Below, piece by piece: positions 7,511 through 14,462 of a DNA stretch of 14,902 nt. The DNA is from Flavobacteriales bacterium UBA1694. Its GTDB lineage: Bacteria > Bacteroidota > Bacteroidia > Flavobacteriales > Weeksellaceae. The translations under genes were made by a program, and so were the position numbers. Location: contig DCJS01000005.1 of the NCBI GenBank assembly GCA_002319955.1, positions 1,065 through 15,966 on the forward strand, given 5' to 3'. Within the stretch, counting starts at the first letter, position 1. Each line of letters starts with the position of its first letter. The notes beneath the pieces are model-generated. The model made no database searches. It saw only the letters and a list, made by a program, of their open reading frames with translations, and had not been told where the DNA came from.

Positions 7511-7993
7511 TTGGGATTTACCATTAGTATTTTTACCGACGGAGCCTGCAGTAAGAATCCCGGCAAAGGAGGCTATGGCATCGTCATGCGTATCGAAGGC
7601 CGTAGGCATGAAAAGCTGTTCTCTAGGGGCTTTCGAAAAACCACAAACAACCGCATGGAGCTTCTAGCTGTTATTGCGGCTTTAGAAGAACTTAAAACCG
7701 AAGGGCACACCATAAACCTTTATACCGATAGCAAATATGTGACCGATGCCGTGAACAAAAACTGGCTTTCCAACTGGCAAAAGCGGGCTTTTAGAAACGT
7801 CAAGAATCCCGATCTCTGGAAACGGTTCATACCCCTGTACGCAAAACACAAACCAACTTTTCACTGGGTGAAAGGCCATGCCGGACATCGTGAAAATGAA
7901 ATTTGCGACCAACTGGCGGTTACAGCCTATAAAGAGGGAATTCTTGAAATCGACCATGGATTTGAAGCACAAGAGACCAATTCTCTGTTTTAA
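7511..7993 (+). CDS. rnhA: Ribonuclease HI (TTG start)
   Basis: RNase HI cuts the RNA strand of RNA-DNA hybrids such as R-loops and primer remnants. The 160-residue product carries the full catalytic set: D10 (FTDGA), E50 (NRMELL), D73 (YTDSKYV) and D133 (NEICDQLA), plus the KGHAGH loop at 121-126. The start must lie between the in-frame dnaB stop (7499-7501) and the TDG motif; TTG at 7511 is the only ordinary start codon there, giving MGFTISIFTDG, close to the family's usual N-terminus. The nine-base gap and shared frame suggest termination-reinitiation coupling with dnaB. No separate promoter was seen. About 20 residues after D133 are a poorly conserved tail. Confidence 0.93.
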   Translation: MGFTISIFTDGACSKNPGKGGYGIVMRIEGRRHEKLFSRGFRKTTNNRMELLAVIAALEELKTEGHTINLYTDSKYVTDAVNKNWLSNWQKRAFRNVKNPDLWKRFIPLYAKHKPTFHWVKGHAGHRENEICDQLAVTAYKEGILEIDHGFEAQETNSLF

Positions 7994-8001
7994 AACCTCA
8001 A

Positions 8002-8019
8002 GAAAAAGCCCTCTTTTTC
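8002..8019 (+). terminator. Possible weak terminator after rnhA
   Basis: GAAAAAG-CCCT-CTTTTTC can form a 7-bp, AT-rich hairpin nine bases after the rnhA stop, with the T-run inside the 3' arm and no separate U-tract. Its position before a new promoter fits a terminator, but the stem is weak. Confidence 0.3.
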
Positions 8020-8044
8020 AATTCGCATACTAGGCTATTTTTAC

Positions 8045-8052
8045 TAGTTTTG
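8045..8052 (+). promoter_or_regulatory. -7 box for the nitroreductase gene, four bases from the start codon
   Basis: TAGTTTTG matches TAnnTTTG and is followed by CAGT and the ATG at 8057, again predicting a leaderless mRNA. No convincing -33 TTG was found. Confidence 0.5.
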
Positions 8053-8056
8053 CAGT

Positions 8057-8683
8057 ATGAATTATCTTGCTCCTCTAGAACACCGTTATTCCGTAAAAAA
8101 ATTCAATGACCATAAAGTCCCTAAAGAGACGCTTGAGCGCATTCTTAAAGCCGGACAACTTACCGCCTCATCCCTCGGTCTTCAACCTTACAAACTCTAC
8201 ATATTGGAGTCAAAAGAGAGTTTAGACAAGGCTGCCGCGGCGTTCTATAATAAATCTCAAATTTCTACTTGTTCCCATCTGATTTTAATTACCGCAAAAA
8301 CGACCCTCGAGGACGACTATATTGAACGGTATTTCAACCAAATCACAGAGGTAAGAAATGTGCCGCGCGAAAGCTTGGAAGGCTTCAAAACGAGCATTCA
8401 AGGGCACCGGACAAAACTAGGATCCGATAATATAATCCACTGGTCCGAGAAGCAGGCCTATATTGTTCTTGGGCACCTAATCATGGCCTCCGCGCTAGAA
8501 CAGGTTGATACCAGTCCCATGGAAGGGTTCAATGTGGAATCCCTGGCGGAATTACTCAGCCTAGATCTCACTGTAGAACGTCCTGCGGTTACACTTGCCC
8601 TAGGATACAGAGCTGAGGACGATGTTTTCAGCACCTTTAAAAAAGTGAGAAAACCGAACGATAAACTACTAACCTATTTATAG
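8057..8683 (+). CDS. NfsB-like FMN-dependent nitroreductase / NAD(P)H oxidoreductase
   Basis: A 208-residue cytoplasmic flavoprotein of the nitroreductase superfamily, acting as an FMN-containing homodimer that passes electrons from NAD(P)H to quinones or nitro compounds. It aligns by eye with E. coli NfsB: the N-terminal RYSVKKF puts R10, S12 and K14 at the NfsB FMN-phosphate positions; SSLGLQPY (39-45 region) matches the SSTNSQPW segment; N65 corresponds to NfsB N71; EKQAYIVLGHL and PMEGF (154-158) match helix and FMN loop; K196 and R198 match the C-terminal phosphate contacts. NfsB K74 is replaced by Q68. The natural substrate is not evident. It stands as its own unit between rnhA and nadB; any link to NAD metabolism through nadBC is only positional. 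Confidence 0.88.
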   Translation: MNYLAPLEHRYSVKKFNDHKVPKETLERILKAGQLTASSLGLQPYKLYILESKESLDKAAAAFYNKSQISTCSHLILITAKTTLEDDYIERYFNQITEVRNVPRESLEGFKTSIQGHRTKLGSDNIIHWSEKQAYIVLGHLIMASALEQVDTSPMEGFNVESLAELLSLDLTVERPAVTLALGYRAEDDVFSTFKKVRKPNDKLLTYL

Positions 8684-8694
8684 TTTACATTTTT

Positions 8695-8702
8695 TATCTT
8701 TG
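8695..8702 (+). promoter_or_regulatory. -7 box for nadB
   Basis: TATCTTTG, an exact TAnnTTTG match, lies 31 bases before the nadB ATG at 8734. Unlike the leaderless cases it leaves a leader of roughly 25 bases. It should drive nadB and probably nadC. Confidence 0.5.
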
Positions 8703-8733
8703 AACTTTAGTATCAAATTCTAATACGAAATAG

Positions 8734-10332
8734 ATGATTGACACGGATGTGCTTGTAATTGGATCTGGAATTTCAGGTTTGTCCTATGCAATTAAAATAG
8801 CAGAACAAAGACCGGAAACAAAGATTACCATTGTCACTAAAGCCGATGAGGATGAGAGCAATACGAAATATGCGCAAGGGGGTCTGGCGGTGGTAACGGA
8901 TTTCGACCAAGACAACTTTGAAAAACACATTGAGGACACCATGCGCGCTGGCGACGGCGAAAATAAGCGCGAAATTGTTGAGATGGTCATTAAAGAAGGA
9001 CCAGCGCGATTCCGAGAATTAGTGCAGTGGGGAACGCATTTCGATAAAGCGAAAAACGGCGATTATAAGCTTGGACGCGAAGGCGGGCATACTGAAAACC
9101 GCATTGTTCACCACAAAGACATTACGGGTTTTGAAATTGAAAGGGCCCTGTTAGAAACGGCCAATAACTCTCCAAACATCACCATCTTGGATTACCACTA
9201 TGTAGTGGATCTCATCACGCCCCATCAAATCCCTGAGCGAACACTCGATCTCGAGCACATTACTTGTTATGGAGCGTATGTACTCGATCAAAAAACAAAT
9301 GTGGTGCGAAAAATCACGGCAAAAATAACCTTGGTGGCTACCGGTGGTGCAGGCCACGTTTACAAAAACACCACCAATCCGCTTATTGCAACCGGGGACG
9401 GCATTGCCTTTGTGCACCGAGCCAGAGGAAAAGTCTCCAACATGCAGTATTACCAATTCCATCCCACAGCACTCTATTCGCAACGTGCCGGCATGCTCTT
9501 TTTAATCTCGGAGGCCGTTCGGGGCGATGGGGCAAAACTAAGAACAAAAAATGACGAGCCATTTATGCACCTCTACGATGAGCGTGAAGAATTGGCCTCG
9601 CGCGACATCGTCGCTAGAGCCATCGATAATGAACTGCTTAAAAGTGGCGATACTTACGTTGGATTAGATTGCCGAGCCATGAACCAGCAAAAGTTCATGG
9701 AACACTTCCCAAACATCTATCAAAAATGCCTCAGTGAGGGGATTGATCCTTTCAAGGAACTTATTCCCGTCGTTCCTGCCTGCCATTACCTTATGGGAGG
9801 AATTGAGGTGGATCTCGATGGCCAAAGTTCCATCCAAAACCTCTTTGCGTGTGGGGAATGCACTAATTCGGGACTCCATGGCGCAAACCGCCTAGCTTCC
9901 AATTCGCTATTGGAAGGACTCGTTTTTGGACATAACGCTGCGGTGCGTAGCGTTGAACTCCTAAATCTAAACGAGTTTAATTACCAGGATTTAGCACTCG
10001 TCCCCCAGTGGAATGACAACGGAATGAAAACCATTGATGAAATGATTATTATTAGTTATCTCAGAAAGCAACTTCAAGAACTCATGAGCGATCTGGTTGC
10101 CATTGTACGAAGCCACTCACGACTCAAGCTCGCCAAACAAAAACAAAGCGAGATTTATCAGGCCGTCACGGAGCTCTATAACTACTCCATTCTAACGCCT
10201 CAATTATCGGAGTTAAGAAACCTTGTAAACATTTCCTACCTTATTATTAAGCAGTCCTTAGAGATGCATGAAAATAAAGGCTCCTTTTACAACAAGGACC
10301 TTGCTGAAAACCCTTTAACTCATCTGAGTTAA
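8734..10332 (+). CDS. nadB: L-aspartate oxidase NadB
   Basis: NadB oxidises L-aspartate to iminoaspartate, the first step of de novo NAD synthesis, using FAD and oxygen or fumarate. The 532-residue product opens with the dinucleotide-binding GSGISG at residues 10-15 and the NadB signature TKYAQGG at 44-50. Residues that serve catalysis in E. coli NadB are present at the same or nearly the same numbers: E121 in GGHTENR, H243 in FHPTALY, R290 in ASRDIVAR, H351 in ACHYLMGG and R386 in GANRLASNSLLEG. This separates it from the related succinate dehydrogenase and fumarate reductase flavoproteins. The C-terminal helical domain is complete. nadC follows after 22 bases; nadA, whose product takes over the unstable iminoaspartate, is not in the window. 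Confidence 0.97.
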   Translation: MIDTDVLVIGSGISGLSYAIKIAEQRPETKITIVTKADEDESNTKYAQGGLAVVTDFDQDNFEKHIEDTMRAGDGENKREIVEMVIKEGPARFRELVQWGTHFDKAKNGDYKLGREGGHTENRIVHHKDITGFEIERALLETANNSPNITILDYHYVVDLITPHQIPERTLDLEHITCYGAYVLDQKTNVVRKITAKITLVATGGAGHVYKNTTNPLIATGDGIAFVHRARGKVSNMQYYQFHPTALYSQRAGMLFLISEAVRGDGAKLRTKNDEPFMHLYDEREELASRDIVARAIDNELLKSGDTYVGLDCRAMNQQKFMEHFPNIYQKCLSEGIDPFKELIPVVPACHYLMGGIEVDLDGQSSIQNLFACGECTNSGLHGANRLASNSLLEGLVFGHNAAVRSVELLNLNEFNYQDLALVPQWNDNGMKTIDEMIIISYLRKQLQELMSDLVAIVRSHSRLKLAKQKQSEIYQAVTELYNYSILTPQLSELRNLVNISYLIIKQSLEMHENKGSFYNKDLAENPLTHLS

Positions 10333-10354
10333 TTCACGCTTAAACTTATACTCA

Positions 10355-11224
10355 ATGACAAGACCCTCTTACGCAACAGACAAAGTCCTAAGTCACTTTA
10401 TAAAAGCAGCCTTAGAAGAAGACCTTGGTGATGGCGATCACTCGACGCTCTCAACCATTCCAAAGGACTTAATCCAAGAAGCTCAATGCCTTATAAAAGA
10501 GGACTGCATTCTAGCGGGTGTTGAACTTGCTGAGAAAATATTCAAGACCTTTGATAAATCCCTCGAAATAACGCTGCTCAAAAAGGACGGAGATTTCGTT
10601 AAAAAAGGCACTATAGCCTTTAGAGTGAAAGGGCGGGCGCAATCTATCCTGCAAACCGAAAGGCTTGTTTTAAACTGTATGCAACGAATGAGTGGTATTG
10701 CCACGCTGACCCACGATTGGGATTCTCGACTTCTTGGAACCAAAACTAAACTTTTGGACACCCGCAAAACAACGCCAAATTTCAGAGTCTGTGAAAAATG
10801 GGCCGTCGCAATTGGTGGTGGAACCAATCACCGTTACGGACTCTATGACATGATCATGCTTAAAGACAACCACATTGATTTTAATGGGAGCATTACCGAG
10901 GCAGTTAAAAGTTGCAAAGCCTATTTAAAAAGCACTAAAAAGAGATTAAAAATCGAAGTCGAAACGCGAACTCTAGAGGAGGTTAAAGAAGCCTTGGATG
11001 TCAAAGTAGATCGAATTATGCTAGACAACATGGATACTGCGACAATGAGCCAGGCTGTAAAACTCATTGACGGACGCTGCCAAACAGAAGCCTCGGGTGG
11101 AATAACCCGCGATATGCTCCAAGAAGTCGCAGCCTGTGGCGTAGACTTTATTTCTGCAGGCGCTCTTACCCATTCGGCCGCAAATATTGACATCAGTCTT
11201 AAAGCGATTGCCCTGTCGAACTAA
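10355..11224 (+). CDS. nadC: Nicotinate-nucleotide pyrophosphorylase (quinolinate phosphoribosyltransferase) NadC
   Basis: NadC converts quinolinate and PRPP to nicotinate mononucleotide, carbon dioxide and pyrophosphate. The 289-residue length is normal. Substrate- and phosphate-binding residues of the family are visible: R103 in TERLVLN, R137-K138 in DTRKTTP, H159-R160 in TNHRYGL, K170 in MLKDNH, the EVE acidic pair at 201-203, and D224 in IMLDN. The SGGI and SAGALTHSA loops near the C-terminus complete the barrel. It lies 22 bases after nadB with no -7 box in the gap, so the two are probably one operon. The start ATG at 10355 has no Shine-Dalgarno sequence, as elsewhere in the window. Confidence 0.97.
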   Translation: MTRPSYATDKVLSHFIKAALEEDLGDGDHSTLSTIPKDLIQEAQCLIKEDCILAGVELAEKIFKTFDKSLEITLLKKDGDFVKKGTIAFRVKGRAQSILQTERLVLNCMQRMSGIATLTHDWDSRLLGTKTKLLDTRKTTPNFRVCEKWAVAIGGGTNHRYGLYDMIMLKDNHIDFNGSITEAVKSCKAYLKSTKKRLKIEVETRTLEEVKEALDVKVDRIMLDNMDTATMSQAVKLIDGRCQTEASGGITRDMLQEVAACGVDFISAGALTHSAANIDISLKAIALSN

Positions 11225-11232
11225 TTATGTGA

Positions 11233-11260
11233 TAACAAAAAATACGCAAATTTTTTGTTA
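11233..11260 (+). terminator. AT-rich perfect inverted repeat after nadC, possible terminator
   Basis: TAACAAAAAAT and ATTTTTTGTTA form a perfect 11-bp stem with the 6-base loop ACGCAA, eight bases after the nadC stop. The stem is almost all A and T with T-rich DNA on its 3' side, so it could end the nadBC transcript on the plus strand, but it is weak by usual GC-stem criteria. Confidence 0.4.
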
Positions 11261-11351
11261 ATTTATTAAAAGATAAAAAAATATAACTCTCTAGCATACC
11301 CGCTCAATCCCCTAAGAGTCAGTGTTTATAGTATTTAATAGAAGTAATTTG

Positions 11352-11378
11352 CAAATATTAACAAATCGTTAATGTTTG
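11352..11378. promoter_or_regulatory. Candidate operator: 27-bp dyad over the receptor's -33 element
   Basis: CAAATATTAAC-AAATC-GTTAATGTTTG is an inverted repeat with 10 of 11 pairs matching and a 5-base spacer. Its right end, TTTG at 11375-11378, is the predicted -33 element of the TonB-dependent receptor promoter, so a dimeric repressor bound here would block RNA polymerase. The regulator is unknown. Confidence 0.5.
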
Positions 11379-11403
11379 ATTTAAATTTTTAATAGTATTT
11401 TTG
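11375..11403 (+). promoter_or_regulatory. Promoter of the TonB-dependent receptor gene
   Basis: TTTG (11375-11378), a 17-base gap and TATTTTTG (11396-11403) form the best complete Bacteroidota-type promoter in the window. The box is 35 bases before the ATG at 11439, leaving a leader of about 30 bases that is too short for a riboswitch. The rest of the 214-base gap (11225-11438) is AT-rich and shows no small gene. Confidence 0.75.
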
Positions 11404-11438
11404 CCCCGTGAAAATTAATTTTACCTAATTAAACCATT

Positions 11439-13925
11439 ATGAATTTTAATCCATTCAAAAGAACAATGCTTGCGACGGTAGTCACTTTATCTACTGCAAG
11501 CTTCTATTTTGCTCAAACATCCGACACTCTTCAAAGTGCAAGAGATATTGAGCAGGTTGTACTTTCTGGAGTAGCAGACATTGCGAAGGACAGAAAAACA
11601 CCAGTTGCTGTTTCAACTATTAGAGAAGCAGTAATTGTTGAAAGACTTGGGAATCAAGAATTCCCTGAAATCCTTAACACAACACCTTCGGTTTACGCCA
11701 CGAAAGGAGGCGGTGGATTTGGTGACTCAAGAATCAACGTAAGAGGATTCGACCAAAGAAACACAGCTGTAATGATCAATGGGGTTCCAGTGAACGACAT
11801 GGAGAATGGCGCTGTTTACTGGTCTAACTGGGCTGGTCTCTCCGATGTAACCTCAGCAATGCAGGTACAAAGAGGACTTGGTTCTTCAAAATTAGCGATT
11901 GCTTCAGTTGGAGGTACGATCAACGTACTTACAAGAGCAGCCGATAAGAAAAAACAAGGAAATGTTATGGCGAGTGTTGGAAACGACGGGTACCATAAAA
12001 CATTATTCTCATACAACACTGGGAAGTACGAATCGGGCTGGTCTTCTTCAATCTTAATGAGTAGAACAGCAGGATCTATGTACGCAGACGGAACTGAATT
12101 CGAAGGTTACAACTACTACTTTGCACTCGGATTTAATCCAAGCGCTAAGCATGATTTCCAGTTCACAATTACAGGTGCGCCACAATGGCATAACCAAAGA
12201 TCCTTCCAGTCAAAAATTTCTGACCATATCAAATACGGAGGTACAGAAGAAGATCCGAACAGAAAATACAACCAAAACTGGGGGTATTTAAACGGTGAAG
12301 AGTACTCTATGACCAGAAACTATTACCACAAACCGGTAATGTCCTTAAACTGGGATTGGAAATTTAACTCAGATACAAAATTAAACTCCGTAGTTTACGC
12401 TTCTTTCGGTAGAGGTGGAGGTTCAGGAGACGCTGGTGGTATTGATAACAAATCTTACACGAATTTACCAAGAACTGCAGACGGGCTTATCCGTTTTGAT
12501 GACATCGTAAAATGGAATCAAGGAGGTACAGTAGCTGACTTTGGTGCACCAGATGCTAACCCATTTGAAGCAGATGGAAACAGAAGAAACGGTTTAATCA
12601 GAAGAGCGTCTATTAACTCGCACAACTGGTTTGGAATCATTTCAAGCTTAAACCATAAGTTTTCTGAAAACATCAATGCAACGGTTGGGATTGACGCCAG
12701 AAAATACGACGGAATGCACTACAGAGTTGTTTCTGACTTACTTGGTAACAGAGGATACACAGATAACTCTAATGTAAACAATAGACCAAACAGAATTACC
12801 GACACATTCGACGCTTCCGCTAGCTGGAACCCATTCGGTGGAAAAACCAACGATATTGAAGACCAGATGGCTTATAGCAACGACGGTAATGTAAACTGGC
12901 TAGGAGGTTTTGGTCAAGTAGAATACACGAATGACGTCCTTTCTGCTTTCATTCAAGGATCGGTTTCAAACCAAGGATTCCAAAGAGTTGACTACATGCT
13001 TTTCGAACCAGCAGAACAAAAAAGTAAAAAAGTAGACCTAGTTGGTTTCAACGTGAAAGGGGGAGCAAACTATAACATTAACGAAAACCATAACGTTTTC
13101 TTCAATGCAGGGTACTACGAAAGACAACCATTCTTTGGTGCCGTTTTCTTGAACAACAGAAATGATGTGAACCCGGACCTTACCAATGAAAAAATTACTT
13201 CATTTGAAATCGGTTACGGATTTAGATCTTCGTTCTTTGATGCGAACTTAAACGTTTATTCAACGTCTTGGGACGATATCTACAAAAGAACTTCAACAAG
13301 AGTTAATGGAGAATCTTTTGTCGTCAACATGATCGGTATGGGAGAAGTCCATAATGGAATTGAATTTGACTTCAATGCGAAGCCAGCGAAATTCATGAAT
13401 CTGTTCGGTATGCTTTCCATCGGTGATTGGGATTACAATGCAAACCCAACAGCTCACTTTATTGATGACGCCACTAACACAGTTGTTGACACTAAATCAT
13501 TACCATTAGATGGACTTAAAGTAGGAGATGCAGCTCAGCTAACTGCCGCTTTAGGAGCAGACTTTAAAGTTGCTGACTGGTTCAATGTTGATGCGCAATA
13601 CAGATACGCAGATAACTTATATTCCGCATTCGATCCACAAACCGTACTTGATGGAAAAACAAACCAAGGAGAAGCAGTTAAACTTCCTTCTTATGGACTA
13701 GTGGATTTCGGAGCAACATTTAAGTGGAACTTCTCAAACGCACAAGGTCTTAAACTAAGATTTAACTTGAACAACGTTTTTGACACGACTTACATCGCTG
13801 AATCTAGAACCAGCCTTGCAGCAGATGCAAATGCAGCTAATAACTGGAATGGTATTAACAAGAACAACGAAGTTTACTTCGGGTTCGGTAGAACATGGAA
13901 TGCTTCAATCGCTTACACGTTCTAA
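11439..13925 (+). CDS. Outer-membrane TonB-dependent receptor, substrate unknown
   Basis: An 828-residue precursor of a 22-strand outer-membrane barrel that imports a ligand using TonB energy. The N-terminus has a signal peptide (basic FKR, hydrophobic core, likely cleavage after the Ala-Gln near residue 26). A probable TonB box, IEQVVLSG at 37-44, is followed by the plug, with FPEILNTTPSVYA, DSRINVRGFDQRN, VPVNDMENGAVYWSNW and SVGGTINVLT. The remainder is barrel, ending NASIAYTF with the terminal phenylalanine used for outer-membrane assembly. The N-terminal carboxypeptidase-like domain seen in many Bacteroidota receptors is absent, and no SusD-like gene follows. Arginine is coded almost only by AGA (I saw a single CGT), unlike nadB and mfd, which use many CGN codons; this suggests high expression. 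It has its own promoter, candidate operator and strong terminator. Confidence 0.95.
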   Translation: MNFNPFKRTMLATVVTLSTASFYFAQTSDTLQSARDIEQVVLSGVADIAKDRKTPVAVSTIREAVIVERLGNQEFPEILNTTPSVYATKGGGGFGDSRINVRGFDQRNTAVMINGVPVNDMENGAVYWSNWAGLSDVTSAMQVQRGLGSSKLAIASVGGTINVLTRAADKKKQGNVMASVGNDGYHKTLFSYNTGKYESGWSSSILMSRTAGSMYADGTEFEGYNYYFALGFNPSAKHDFQFTITGAPQWHNQRSFQSKISDHIKYGGTEEDPNRKYNQNWGYLNGEEYSMTRNYYHKPVMSLNWDWKFNSDTKLNSVVYASFGRGGGSGDAGGIDNKSYTNLPRTADGLIRFDDIVKWNQGGTVADFGAPDANPFEADGNRRNGLIRRASINSHNWFGIISSLNHKFSENINATVGIDARKYDGMHYRVVSDLLGNRGYTDNSNVNNRPNRITDTFDASASWNPFGGKTNDIEDQMAYSNDGNVNWLGGFGQVEYTNDVLSAFIQGSVSNQGFQRVDYMLFEPAEQKSKKVDLVGFNVKGGANYNINENHNVFFNAGYYERQPFFGAVFLNNRNDVNPDLTNEKITSFEIGYGFRSSFFDANLNVYSTSWDDIYKRTSTRVNGESFVVNMIGMGEVHNGIEFDFNAKPAKFMNLFGMLSIGDWDYNANPTAHFIDDATNTVVDTKSLPLDGLKVGDAAQLTAALGADFKVADWFNVDAQYRYADNLYSAFDPQTVLDGKTNQGEAVKLPSYGLVDFGATFKWNFSNAQGLKLRFNLNNVFDTTYIAESRTSLAADANAANNWNGINKNNEVYFGFGRTWNASIAYTF

Positions 13926-13945
13926 TAAATAGATCATATCTTATT

Positions 13946-13976
13946 AAATCCCGACTTTAGAGTCGGGATTTTTTTT
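13946..13976 (+). terminator. Strong intrinsic terminator of the receptor gene
   Basis: AAATCCCGACT and AGTCGGGATTT form an 11-bp stem with a TTAG loop, followed by a run of eight T (13969-13976). It starts 21 bases after the receptor stop. The last T of the run is also the first base of the -7 box for the next gene. Confidence 0.92.
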
Positions 13977-13983
13977 ATCTTTG
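13976..13983 (+). promoter_or_regulatory. -7 box for the small membrane protein gene
   Basis: TATCTTTG matches TAnnTTTG and lies 23 bases before the ATG at 14007. Any -33 element would fall inside the terminator hairpin, where only a TTTA is found, so initiation and termination signals are interleaved. Confidence 0.5.
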
Positions 13984-14006
13984 TCACTAACTTAAAAACC
14001 TATTAA

Positions 14007-14447
14007 ATGGACCCATTTTTAATCATGCTACAGGCGCACAGAGGATTTGCTTATCTTTTACTTCTTCTAATTGCGCTCTTTGTGATCTCCCTAGTTCTAG
14101 TCATGTTTGGCTACTCAGGAACGATTTCAAAGTTTCTTAGAAAATCTTCGTTATTCACAATGATTTTCTTCCACTTGCAAGCCTTATTAGGGTTAGTAAT
14201 GCTTTTATTCTTCTCTCCAGGGTTTAAAGCGGCATTGGAAGCGGGCACTTTAATGAGTGATTCCGTCACAAGAAATACGTATATTGAACACCCAACGGCT
14301 ATGATTCTTGCAGCTGTCCTTTTAACGATTGCAAACAAACGAATTAAATCGAATGACAAACTGCTAATGGGCACGTTCATCATGGCGTTAATCGCAGTTG
14401 CGCTTATGCTATGGGCATTTCAATGGAGCCGTTTATTTGGTGCTTAA
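14007..14447 (+). CDS. Four-helix membrane protein of unknown function (sometimes labelled cytochrome b-like)
   Basis: A 146-residue, very hydrophobic inner-membrane protein with four predicted helices (about residues 13-36, 48-70, 94-110 and 119-139). Three histidines sit at or in helices: H11 in QAHRGFAY, H56 in FFHLQALLG and H95 in IEHPTAM. I recognise the pattern from a short protein family widespread in Bacteroidota (an AH-x-G-aa-Y start, a HLQ helix, an EH helix) that automatic annotation sometimes calls cytochrome b; the paired histidines could bind haem, but no function is established here. It has its own -7 box, and asd starts 15 bases after it, so the two may share a transcript. No signal peptide or soluble domain is visible. 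Confidence 0.75.
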   Translation: MDPFLIMLQAHRGFAYLLLLLIALFVISLVLVMFGYSGTISKFLRKSSLFTMIFFHLQALLGLVMLLFFSPGFKAALEAGTLMSDSVTRNTYIEHPTAMILAAVLLTIANKRIKSNDKLLMGTFIMALIAVALMLWAFQWSRLFGA

Positions 14448-14462
14448 TTTGTCTTTAAATAA

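Noticed and set aside
7490..7525. Direct repeat TTACCATT at 7490-7497 and 7518-7525 across the dnaB-rnhA junction
   Set aside because: Eight bases in AT-rich coding DNA, explained by the coding sequence on both sides; no sign of a duplication or excision site.
9151..9554. Open frames within nadB (minus 9151-9483, plus 9264-9554) and similar frames inside dnaB, nadC and the receptor
   Set aside because: All overlap genes with intact catalytic or structural motifs and show no recognisable domains of their own.
11225..11438. Riboswitch or small RNA gene before the TonB-dependent receptor
   Set aside because: The predicted transcript leader is only about 30 bases and the upstream DNA is AT-rich without a recognisable conserved structure; the dyad overlaps the promoter, which fits an operator better.
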